DNA of 64,000 bases from positions 1-64,000 of the forward strand of contig CAJXQC010000011.1 of the NCBI GenBank assembly GCA_913058495.1, read 5' to 3'. Positions 33,010-40,962 of the stretch are shown in pieces (within the stretch, counting starts at the first letter, position 1; each line of letters begins with the position of its first letter). Made by a program: the position numbers and the translations under genes. The stretch comes from an uncultured Balneola sp. Its GTDB lineage: Bacteria > Bacteroidota > Rhodothermia > Balneolales > Balneolaceae. The notes under the pieces were generated by a model. That model was not told the origin of the DNA and made no database searches. It worked only from the letters and a program-made list of their open reading frames with translations.

Positions 33010-33851
33010 TCCATAATAGATTTACAGACGAAATCAGGAATAATACCCGTAGATCGAATCTGCGATTCGTAATTATCTTCACGAGTATTTCCCGAAAGAA
33101 CCAGCATTGTTTTAACTCCAAACTTATTGCCACCAAGGATATCAGTCCGCAATGTATCTCCAACCATAAGGATATCGTTTTTGTTGATATACTCATCCTG
33201 GATCAGCTGTTCATAAGCATGCATAAACATTTGAGAATCCGGCTTTCCGAAATGGATGAATTTTTTTCCTAACATATTTTCAACCAGCTTTGCCACACCA
33301 CCGGTAGCTATGGCGATATCGTTATGTGAAACAGGGTAGTAATAATCAGAATTAGCCAAAATAACCGGCATATTTTTCTTTCTAAGGAGGTTTACTACTT
33401 TGTTGATATCCACATTCCAGTCGAAGCCTTCATCATCTAAGAACACACAAGCTGATATATCATCAATATTGTTCAGATCAACATCGGCTACCGCAATATG
33501 CTCCAAACCTGCTTGTAAGATATAATCCGCAGAGTTTTCAGTCCCCAAATAAGCGATTTTACCACTAGTGATCTTCTGCTCAAGAAAATGCTTTGCCATC
33601 ATCCCTGAAGTGATCATTTCATGAAGCTGAATACCCGGCAGACCTAATTCCACATATTTATCAACCTGTTGCTGTGGACTTCGGGACGCATCATTTGTAA
33701 GAATCCTGAATAGTTTTTCCTCATTCCGAATAAAATCGAGAGTTTTATCAGCCCCTTTAATTAAACCATTGTGATTTTTAACTACGCCGTACGAGTCGAG
33801 CATAATTACTTTAAATTGTTTTGCAATATCGAAAAAGGAGGGGTAGCTCAT
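33006..33851 (-). CDS. HAD-superfamily class IIA hydrolase (TIGR01459-like)
   Basis: A 281-residue HAD phosphatase-type protein. The nucleophile motif reads DSYGVVKN with Asp19. The usual second aspartate at +2 is a tyrosine, as in the TIGR01459 branch, where an aromatic residue is common there. Motif II is LTNDAS, the lysine lies in HFGKPDSQ, and motif IV is MVGDTLRTDILGG. The missing general acid/base residue may mean weak or altered phosphatase activity. It starts 3 bp after the kinase-like gene and overlaps the methyltransferase gene, so it is translationally linked to both. Confidence 0.85.
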   Translation of the reverse strand: MSYPSFFDIAKQFKVIMLDSYGVVKNHNGLIKGADKTLDFIRNEEKLFRILTNDASRSPQQQVDKYVELGLPGIQLHEMITSGMMAKHFLEQKITSGKIAYLGTENSADYILQAGLEHIAVADVDLNNIDDISACVFLDDEGFDWNVDINKVVNLLRKKNMPVILANSDYYYPVSHNDIAIATGGVAKLVENMLGKKFIHFGKPDSQMFMHAYEQLIQDEYINKNDILMVGDTLRTDILGGNKFGVKTMLVLSGNTREDNYESQIRSTGIIPDFVCKSIME

Positions 33852-33854
33852 TAA

Positions 33855-34898
33855 TTATAGATCTAAAGCGTTAAGTAGGGGTTCCGAATCAAATTTTTCA
33901 TCCAGAGTTGGTAGATGAATTTCTAAGGCTTCTTTTTGAAGTTTAGTAGCGAATATATCATGAAAAAAGAATCTGCCATATTTGATTACATAATTGAGAA
34001 TAAAAAACCGATATGATTCCTTCAGAAATCGAATCTCAAGTTCTGAAAGTGGAAATATTTTATGATATGCTTTAAGAAAGATGATAAAGCGTTCTTCCAT
34101 CATAACATCCACATTGTAGCTAAACACTGTTTTATCCCCAACATCAGAAGCTACGCGACTAAAGAAATAGAAATCAAGCATTCTGGTGCTCATCCTGAAC
34201 CAGTCGTAATCCCATCTTGAAAAAAGCTTAAAGTTTGGAGTAACAGAGAAGTTACCAATATTCCAGTCTACGAACACAGGAATGGTTTCCAGTTCATCTC
34301 CTCCTAAAGATGTATAGTTGTCTAAAAAAAGATGACAGTGATCTCTGATCAAAGATCTGTGAACAGGGTATTCATATTTGGTGGATTTATCATCCAGAAT
34401 CTCGAGCAGATCATGTACATCATCCTGCATTGTTTTAGATGACCTTGGTAGTGTAGCTTTCACAGTATCACAAGCTTTATGAAAGTGAGCCGTTTGCTGA
34501 GCTAATTTTACTATTTGATTCTTATTCAGTCGTTTAGGAAGTTTATTTTTGATATGGATGGGTCTGTAAAAAACAACCCAGGCATCAATAACTTCACTTT
34601 TATAGCGATGAACAAACAGCTTGTTACCTTTCATTAATGATCTGGCGAGAAAGTTCTCAAAAGGAGAGGGCAGGTTATTGGAAAGGGTATTTATAATGCT
34701 GTGATCTTCAACAAAGTGTTCAAACTTACCGAAATAGGAAAGTTTAGCTACTATAAAGTTTTTGTCTTTAAGCGAAATCCTATACACATGATTAGTGGAA
34801 ACTTTCGCGCTAATATCCACGATGTTTGCAATTTCTCTGGAACTATCGTAGCTGTTCCATGCCTCGCGAATTATTGTATCAAAGTCTATGAATGCCAT
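33855..34898 (-). CDS. APH/choline-kinase-like protein
   Basis: Probably a small-molecule kinase of the aminoglycoside-phosphotransferase fold, but weakly supported. VFVDWNIGNFSV resembles the catalytic H/DWxxGN loop with Asp and Asn, and RWDYDWFRMS resembles the metal-binding DxD region. An N-terminal RISLKDKNFIVAKLSYFG fits a nucleotide-binding lysine. I start it at ATG 34898 (MAFIDFDT), which overlaps the stop of the upstream gene as TAATG; the ORF-track start 33 bp upstream is a TTG inside the previous gene. Its position between a glutamine-synthetase-like ligase and a HAD protein suggests phosphorylation of the same small molecule. Confidence 0.62.
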   Translation of the reverse strand: MAFIDFDTIIREAWNSYDSSREIANIVDISAKVSTNHVYRISLKDKNFIVAKLSYFGKFEHFVEDHSIINTLSNNLPSPFENFLARSLMKGNKLFVHRYKSEVIDAWVVFYRPIHIKNKLPKRLNKNQIVKLAQQTAHFHKACDTVKATLPRSSKTMQDDVHDLLEILDDKSTKYEYPVHRSLIRDHCHLFLDNYTSLGGDELETIPVFVDWNIGNFSVTPNFKLFSRWDYDWFRMSTRMLDFYFFSRVASDVGDKTVFSYNVDVMMEERFIIFLKAYHKIFPLSELEIRFLKESYRFFILNYVIKYGRFFFHDIFATKLQKEALEIHLPTLDEKFDSEPLLNALDL

Positions 34899-36253
34899 TA
34901 TACGATCTCGAAATATCTTTTTAATTCCCAATTAGCTTGCTGAGGATCATATTGCTTCCATTCCCATTCCCGCGTTTTTATAAAATGATCTGTAAATACT
35001 TCTCCAAAGAGCTCATTTGCAATATCTGATTCTTTCATTGCCTTAGTTGCTTTATGAAGATTTGTTGCTAATGGTTCCGTAGCTCTGTTTTCGTACTCAT
35101 TTCCTTTAGTAGCCGGCAGACCAAGCTTTAATTTATTTTTAATGCCATACAAACCCGAAGCGAGACTTGCTGACATACTCAAATAAGGATTTGCATCCGA
35201 TCCTGGCACTCGGTTTTCAACTCTTATTGCTTCCATAGAGCTTTTTATCACTCTCAATGCCGTTGTTCTGTTATCAATGCCAAAGCTTACAGTTGTGGGA
35301 GCCCAGGAACCTTCTACAAATCGTTTATAGCTATTTACTGTTGGGGCAAACATCGGCAAGATAAAAGGCAAGCAATGAAGCTGACCTGCTATATAAGATT
35401 CCATTAATGGGCTCATCTTACTAGCTGATGATTTGTCAAAGAATAAGTTCTTTTTGCTTTCAATATCCCAAAGACTTTGATGAATATGACCACTGCAACC
35501 TGGCAATTCCTTGTTCCATTTCGCCATAAAACTAGCCATTACGCCTTCCTGATAAGCAATTTCTTTTACCGATGATTTGAAAAGTACAGCTTTGTCGGCT
35601 GCAGACAGAATATTATCGTACTTAATACAAGCTTCATAAACACCGGGGCCAGTTTCAGTATGCAATCCTTCAACTGGAATATCAAAATCATGTAAGGAAT
35701 CAAAGATCGAATTCACAAAATGGCTGTGTTGAGATGATCTTAAAATCGAGTACCCAAACATTCCGGGCGTGAGGGGTACCGGATCCATATAATTTTTGTG
35801 TTGCAAGGTATGCGGTGATTCTACAAAAGTGAACCACTCAAACTCATTACTAAACTTGGGTAAATAGCCTAAATCATTGCACTGCTTCTGAATACGCTTC
35901 AATAAACTTCGGGGACAAACTTCATTCAGATCTTCTGAATTCTCAAAATCACCCAGAAAAAAAAGCTTGTTTTCATCCCATGGAATTTTTCTCAATGTAC
36001 TTGTATCTATAGTGGCAAGACTATCGGGAAAGCCTGTTTGCCAACCGCTTACTCCGGGATTCGTATAGGTCGAATCATTTATATCCCACCCAAAAACAAC
36101 ATTACAGAACCCTAAACCATCATCTAATGATTTTAAAAATTTCTCCTTACTTATCAGTTTTCCTCTGAGAACTCCATCAATGTCAGTAACGGCAAACTTA
36201 ATGCTGTTACTTTCTTGTTGATTAATAAGTGTTTTAATTTCTTCTTTGTTCAA
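34898..36253 (-). CDS. Glutamine-synthetase-family gamma-glutamyl ligase
   Basis: A 451-residue protein of the glutamine synthetase fold. The catalytic region shows LHTETGPGVYEACI (metal-binding glutamates), GCSGHIHQSL (ATP-side His), NSYKRFVEGSWAPT and RVENRVPGSDANPYL. The length and the lack of the adenylylation-loop context suggest a PuuA/GlnA3-type enzyme that gamma-glutamylates an amine rather than the main ammonia-assimilating enzyme. It opens a leftward operon of up to six genes. The start is TTG; no in-frame ATG is present near the N-terminus. The acceptor amine is unknown. Confidence 0.82.
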   Translation of the reverse strand: MNKEEIKTLINQQESNSIKFAVTDIDGVLRGKLISKEKFLKSLDDGLGFCNVVFGWDINDSTYTNPGVSGWQTGFPDSLATIDTSTLRKIPWDENKLFFLGDFENSEDLNEVCPRSLLKRIQKQCNDLGYLPKFSNEFEWFTFVESPHTLQHKNYMDPVPLTPGMFGYSILRSSQHSHFVNSIFDSLHDFDIPVEGLHTETGPGVYEACIKYDNILSAADKAVLFKSSVKEIAYQEGVMASFMAKWNKELPGCSGHIHQSLWDIESKKNLFFDKSSASKMSPLMESYIAGQLHCLPFILPMFAPTVNSYKRFVEGSWAPTTVSFGIDNRTTALRVIKSSMEAIRVENRVPGSDANPYLSMSASLASGLYGIKNKLKLGLPATKGNEYENRATEPLATNLHKATKAMKESDIANELFGEVFTDHFIKTREWEWKQYDPQQANWELKRYFEIV

Positions 36254-36335
36254 ATCCTTACATTTTATCTTTTACAATATAGGAAAGCTATGCGTACTAT
36301 AAATTTCAAAAATTTTCACAGTTCCCAAAATACAT

Positions 36336-37361
36336 ATGAGTGAAATAGGAGACCGCAAAAAAGATCACATAAAATTTACTGTTGATGAACAGGCTCAATA
36401 TAGTCAATCAACAGGGTTTCAAAGATATCAATTTGTACATAATGCTCTTCCTGAAATAGATTTCGAGGATGTTTCAACTGAGAAAGTATTACTTGGGCGC
36501 ACATTTTCTTTTCCTTTATTTATTTCTTCGATGACAGGCGGTTACTCCGAAGCCGGGCAGGTAAATGCTATAATCGCAGAGTTTTGCCAGGAGAAAAATA
36601 TTCCTTTCGGAGTTGGGAGCCAAAGAGCGATGCTGGAAGATGACTCCTTAACTGATACTTTCTCAATTGTCCGTAAGAAAGCTCCAAATGCTTTTATTTG
36701 TTCAAATATTGGAGGCGTTCAGTTAATAGGAGGTTTACAAAAAGACTCAATAAAGAGAATGATCGATAGTATTGAAGCCGATGCTATCATTGTTCACTTG
36801 AACCCGCTACAGGAGCTTATGCAACCTGAAGGAGATAGAAACTTCAAAGGAGTACTGGATGGGATTGAGCATTTGATAAAAAAAACCACGATCCCAGTGA
36901 TCGTAAAAGAAACAGGAGCAGGAATTTCGCAATCAGTTGCGAAAAAACTGTTGAATGTCGGCGTTTCTGTTATTGATGTAGCCGGAGCAGGAGGAACCAG
37001 CTGGGCTAAAGTGGAAAATCTTCGTGAATCAAACTTTGAGCCTAATATTGATTTCGATGAATGGGGAATCAGCACTACTCATTGTTTAATTGATATAAGC
37101 AAAATCAAGCAACCACAAGATTTCGAACTAATTTCTTCGGGTGGAATAAGATCGGCTTTCGATATAGTTAAATCTTTATGTCTTGGAGCTGATTTTGCGG
37201 CAAGCGCACAACCATTTATCAAAGCAATTTCAGTTAATGGTTTAGAGGGAGCGGAAGAACTATTTTTAAAGTGGGAAAAAGATCTGAAAACCATTCTTAC
37301 ACTACTCGGTTGTCAATCTGTTGATGATCTCAAAAGCTCACATTTAAAACTCAAATCCTGA
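36336..37361 (+). CDS. fni: Type 2 isopentenyl-diphosphate delta-isomerase
   Basis: An FMN-dependent enzyme interconverting isopentenyl and dimethylallyl diphosphate, for isoprenoid supply. It has 341 residues and opens with RKKDHIKFT. FMN-binding regions appear as FISSMTGG, FGVGSQRAM, VIVKETGAGIS, the VDVAGAGGTSW loop and ISSGGIRSA near the C-terminal end. It is followed after 54 bp by a polyprenyl synthase gene in the same direction, consistent with one isoprenoid unit. Confidence 0.94.
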   Translation: MSEIGDRKKDHIKFTVDEQAQYSQSTGFQRYQFVHNALPEIDFEDVSTEKVLLGRTFSFPLFISSMTGGYSEAGQVNAIIAEFCQEKNIPFGVGSQRAMLEDDSLTDTFSIVRKKAPNAFICSNIGGVQLIGGLQKDSIKRMIDSIEADAIIVHLNPLQELMQPEGDRNFKGVLDGIEHLIKKTTIPVIVKETGAGISQSVAKKLLNVGVSVIDVAGAGGTSWAKVENLRESNFEPNIDFDEWGISTTHCLIDISKIKQPQDFELISSGGIRSAFDIVKSLCLGADFAASAQPFIKAISVNGLEGAEELFLKWEKDLKTILTLLGCQSVDDLKSSHLKLKS

Positions 37362-37415
37362 CTTTTTAGGTGCATAAGAATCCTTATATTCTTTCAAATC
37401 ATTTTCAGAGACGAC

Positions 37416-38411
37416 TTGGCAAATACTGACTTACAAAAAAAACTTTACAGCTATATTGAAAAAGCAATTGTGGAATTAGAGATTCCCACAATTCCTGAAT
37501 CTTTATATGCTCCTTATTCTTATACAATGAATATTGGAGGGAAGAGAATTCGTCCTTATTTAGTTCTTCTGAGTTCAGGAATTTGCGATGGCAAAATTAG
37601 TGATGCTTTGCCTTCTGCTTTAGCAGTTGAAGTTTTGCACAACTTCACACTTGTTCATGATGACATAATGGACAGCGCTGATAAAAGGCGCGGGAAGCCG
37701 AGTGTTTTTAAAAAGTGGGATCAAAACACTGCCATACTATCCGGAGATGTAATGTTTGCTGATGCTTTTAAGCAATTAGAGTACTACGGCAGAGATGAAA
37801 CTTTTTCCAAAGAAGAATATTTCCAGATTCACAAAACATTCACAGAAGCTACTATAACAGTTTGTGAGGGGCAGGCGCTGGACATGGATTTCGTATCCAG
37901 AACTGATGTGGATCATTTTGAATATACAGAAATGATAAAAGGAAAAACCTCAGCATTACTTGCCTGCTCTCTGAAAATGGGAGCTATTGCTGCTCATGCT
38001 ACTAATGAACAAGTAAATTCCCTTTTCAACTTAGGAATCGAAATGGGAATTGCTTTCCAAATTCAGGATGATTTACTGGATGTTACAGCAGATCCCGAAA
38101 AGTTTGGAAAGAGGGTATGCGGAGATATTTATGAAGGAAAGAAAACATATCTTACTATACTTGCGTTAGAACGTTCGAATCAGCAACAAAGACACACTAT
38201 TGAAACAGTCTTAGCTGATTCCGATCCCACAAAGAAATCGGTAGATGAAGTGCTAAACATAATGAATGATCTGAATGTGATCTCGGATATAGAGAATGAA
38301 GTTGCTCAACATTATGAAAAAGCTATCAGCTCACTGAATTTTTTTAAGGAGTCAGAATACAAACAACAGCTGAAAAATCTTCTTATCTTTCTAAAAAACA
38401 GAGATCATTAA
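37416..38411 (+). CDS. Polyprenyl synthase, probably geranylgeranyl-diphosphate synthase
   Basis: A trans-prenyltransferase of 331 residues. The first aspartate-rich motif DDIMD is at 82-86 and lacks a two-residue insertion; the second, DDLLD, is near 219-223. Phe77 sits five residues before the first motif, a size-limiting position that in type I enzymes favours C20 products. That chain-length call is inference. It starts with TTG at 37416; the first in-frame ATG lies inside the conserved GGKRIRP region, so it is not the true start. It could supply the carotenoid genes at 27-30 kb and quinone synthesis. Confidence 0.9.
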   Translation: MANTDLQKKLYSYIEKAIVELEIPTIPESLYAPYSYTMNIGGKRIRPYLVLLSSGICDGKISDALPSALAVEVLHNFTLVHDDIMDSADKRRGKPSVFKKWDQNTAILSGDVMFADAFKQLEYYGRDETFSKEEYFQIHKTFTEATITVCEGQALDMDFVSRTDVDHFEYTEMIKGKTSALLACSLKMGAIAAHATNEQVNSLFNLGIEMGIAFQIQDDLLDVTADPEKFGKRVCGDIYEGKKTYLTILALERSNQQQRHTIETVLADSDPTKKSVDEVLNIMNDLNVISDIENEVAQHYEKAISSLNFFKESEYKQQLKNLLIFLKNRDH

Positions 38412-38424
38412 TTATAATTTTCGA

Positions 38425-39258
38425 ATGAACAAAATTTCATATTTCTTATTAATCAGTATTTTTTTAATTACAGCCTGTAAAAGCACCAGACTTGTAAATC
38501 CCGGAGATTCAGTAGAAGAAGCTTATCAAAAAGGGATTACAAATTTTGAAGAAGGAAACTACTCTGATGCAGCAGAAATTTTCGAGACTGTAACCAGGAT
38601 TGGCAGAGGAAGTGAATACGCTCAACAAGCTCAATATTATCTTGCAGAAAGTTATTTTAATCAAAAAAGATACATACTCGCAGAGTCGGAATATCTTAGA
38701 TTTATCACTTTTTATCCCCGAGATCCAAAAAGAGAAGAAGTGGATTTCAAAAAGGCCATAAGCATTTATGAGCAAAGTCCAAGATACAGGCTAGACCAAA
38801 CTGCAACCAGAAGAGCAATCGATGAATTTCAATTGTTTAATAGCCGTTATCCTAATTCGGAATATGTAACTCAGTCAGCAGATAAAATTAATGAGTTAAG
38901 AGAAAAGCTTGCCAGAAAGTATTTTGAATCTGCACAATTTTATTCAAGAACAGACCAGTATAAAGCTGCTACTATTTATTACGATCTGGTTATTGATCGT
39001 TATCCCGAATCGAAATGGGCAGAAACTGCTCTTATCAAACAAATTGAAACCTACAATGACTATGCTTTTAATAGTGTTTTAAGTAAACAGATTGAAAGAT
39101 ACGAGCTTGCGATCTCTAACTATGAAAAATACATACAGCTATTCCCTCAGGGTAATGGGCGTGGGGAAGCAGAGTCTTTACGAGATCAAGCAGAGCAAGG
39201 CATTAAAGATGCCAAAGATGAAATTTCAGAAAGGCAGGCTGAAAATCAGAGTAACTAA
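38425..39258 (+). CDS. bamD: Outer-membrane assembly lipoprotein BamD
   Basis: Component of the BAM complex that inserts beta-barrel proteins. The lipobox ITAC puts the lipidated cysteine at residue 18. The body consists of five TPR-like helix pairs (for example QAQYYLAESYFNQKRY, then YPESKWAETALIKQI). The length of 277 residues is slightly above E. coli BamD (about 245). It follows the prenyl synthase by 13 bp and precedes nadD by 6 bp, so these genes are likely one transcript. Confidence 0.92.
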   Translation: MNKISYFLLISIFLITACKSTRLVNPGDSVEEAYQKGITNFEEGNYSDAAEIFETVTRIGRGSEYAQQAQYYLAESYFNQKRYILAESEYLRFITFYPRDPKREEVDFKKAISIYEQSPRYRLDQTATRRAIDEFQLFNSRYPNSEYVTQSADKINELREKLARKYFESAQFYSRTDQYKAATIYYDLVIDRYPESKWAETALIKQIETYNDYAFNSVLSKQIERYELAISNYEKYIQLFPQGNGRGEAESLRDQAEQGIKDAKDEISERQAENQSN

Positions 39259-39264
39259 ATTATT

Positions 39265-39843
39265 TTGAAAAAAATTGGTCTCTTTGGGGGTACATTTGAC
39301 CCGGTTCATATCGGGCATATTGAGATAGCTGATTCCTTTATTAATTCGGGATGCATAGATGAACTTTGGATTTTGCTTACCCCGTTTCCACCGCACAAGC
39401 TGGAGAAAAAACATGTCTCATATGATACCCGCTTTCAAATGCTAAAGTTGGCGTTCAAGGAATTTGACTGCAAAATACTATCTGTTGAAAAAGATCTTCC
39501 AAAGCCTTCCTATACCTATAGAACAATTCAGGCTTTAAAAAAAGACCATCCTGATAATATTTTTTATTTTTGTCTGGGCGAGGATAGCCTTTCAAAGTTC
39601 CATACCTGGAAACACTATGAAAAAATTCTGGAAGAAGCTGAACTATTAGTAGCCAAAAGACCTAATTCTGATCACAAATCAGTGGATGAAATTATACTAT
39701 CTAAAACTATTTTTGTTGACCATCATCCAATAGACATTTCTTCTTCAACCATTAAAGAAAATATTAACGACAAAGAATTCTTGAAATCCAATCTTCCGAA
39801 TTCAGTTTATTCAGTTATTGAAAAAGAGAATTTATATCGCTAA
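39265..39843 (+). CDS. nadD: Nicotinate-nucleotide adenylyltransferase
   Basis: Makes nicotinic acid adenine dinucleotide from nicotinate mononucleotide and ATP in NAD synthesis. Signature GGTFDPVHIGHIEIAD at the N-terminus (nucleotidyltransferase HxGH) and ISSSTIKENI near the C-terminus (the ISSTxIR motif). The 192 residues are typical. The start is TTG at 39265, six bases after the bamD stop; starting at a later ATG would lose the nucleotide-binding motif. Confidence 0.93.
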   Translation: MKKIGLFGGTFDPVHIGHIEIADSFINSGCIDELWILLTPFPPHKLEKKHVSYDTRFQMLKLAFKEFDCKILSVEKDLPKPSYTYRTIQALKKDHPDNIFYFCLGEDSLSKFHTWKHYEKILEEAELLVAKRPNSDHKSVDEIILSKTIFVDHHPIDISSSTIKENINDKEFLKSNLPNSVYSVIEKENLYR

Positions 39844-39867
39844 TTACCGCGAACTAAAAAATCTCGT

Positions 39868-40890
39868 ATGTCTTTATCCCGTAAACAATTTCTAAAAAGT
39901 ACAAGCCTTGTTTCTCTTGGTTTGGCTGGACTATCCAAAAACTCATTTGAAACAGAAAAAACCAGTGTTACCGGGTTGATTCTTCCAAAAGCTATAAACT
40001 GGAATTCTACCCTTGGTTTGGTGGCACCCGCCAGCCCTATATATGATCCCTCTCAATTTGATGAGATGATATCTGATTTAAAAGAACTTGGATTCAATCT
40101 CAAACTTGGGAAACATGTTCAGGACCAATACGGATATCTTGCAGGAACAGACAAAGACAGAGCGGAAGATTTAATGAGTATGTTTAAGGACCCTGAAGTG
40201 GATGCTATCCTATGTGTAAGAGGAGGCTGGGGCTGCAACAGACTTATCGATCTTCTAGATTATAAAGTAATAAAAGAGAATCCTAAACCACTAATTGGTT
40301 TCAGTGACATTACTTCTTTACACAATGCAATTCTTTCTAAAACAGGGTTGGTAAGCTTTCACGGACCGGTTGGAAAATCCGAGTGGAATACCTTTACCAA
40401 AAAAAGCTTTGAACAAGTTTTAATAAACAAAAAAAGAGAAGTCTACGAACTTGATGAACTACAGGTCGATGCTTTTACAATTAACTCGGGTACTGCTGAA
40501 GGCCCTTTGTTAGGCGGTAATCTTTCAGTTTTAGTTGCTATGTTAGGTTCTGATTATTTACCAAATTTTGAAAATGCTATTCTCTTTTTGGAAGACGTTG
40601 GAGAAGATGTCTATAGATTGGACAGGATGTTAACACAATTGAAACTAAACGGTATTCTGGATCAAATTTCAGGCTTTATCTTTGGGAAATGTACTAACTG
40701 TGATGCCGGATCTAACAGCTTAACTCTTCCACAACTTTTAAACGACTTAATTAAGCCGTTAGATATACCAGCTTTTTATGGAGCAATGATAAGTCATGAA
40801 GAACTTAATGTAACAATTCCGGTTGGTATCCGTGCTAGGATGGTCGCTGAAGAAATGAAGTTCGAGACTTTATCTTCTGCTGTTAAGTAG
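39868..40890 (+). CDS. LD-carboxypeptidase (S66 family)
   Basis: A serine peptidase of the LdcA/MccF family that trims peptidoglycan tetrapeptides or cleaves related amide bonds. The N-terminus SRKQFLKSTSLVSLGLAG resembles a twin-arginine or Sec signal with RK in place of RR, so export is likely. Family motifs: LVAPASP, RGGWGCNRLID, and the nucleophile region IGFSDITSLH. A later GGNLSVLVAMLG and the histidine in ISHEELN complete the triad region. At 340 residues it is the expected size. Confidence 0.9.
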   Translation: MSLSRKQFLKSTSLVSLGLAGLSKNSFETEKTSVTGLILPKAINWNSTLGLVAPASPIYDPSQFDEMISDLKELGFNLKLGKHVQDQYGYLAGTDKDRAEDLMSMFKDPEVDAILCVRGGWGCNRLIDLLDYKVIKENPKPLIGFSDITSLHNAILSKTGLVSFHGPVGKSEWNTFTKKSFEQVLINKKREVYELDELQVDAFTINSGTAEGPLLGGNLSVLVAMLGSDYLPNFENAILFLEDVGEDVYRLDRMLTQLKLNGILDQISGFIFGKCTNCDAGSNSLTLPQLLNDLIKPLDIPAFYGAMISHEELNVTIPVGIRARMVAEEMKFETLSSAVK

Positions 40891-40962
40891 ACAAAATTTT
40901 ACTCAGACTTTACACGGAAATTTACTTATTTCCACTGCTAACTATATTAAAACTTAGAATAC

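Noticed and set aside
34898-34931. Upstream TTG start of the kinase-like gene from the ORF track
   Set aside because: It adds 11 residues inside the preceding gene; the TAATG overlap at 34898 gives a better-placed ATG.
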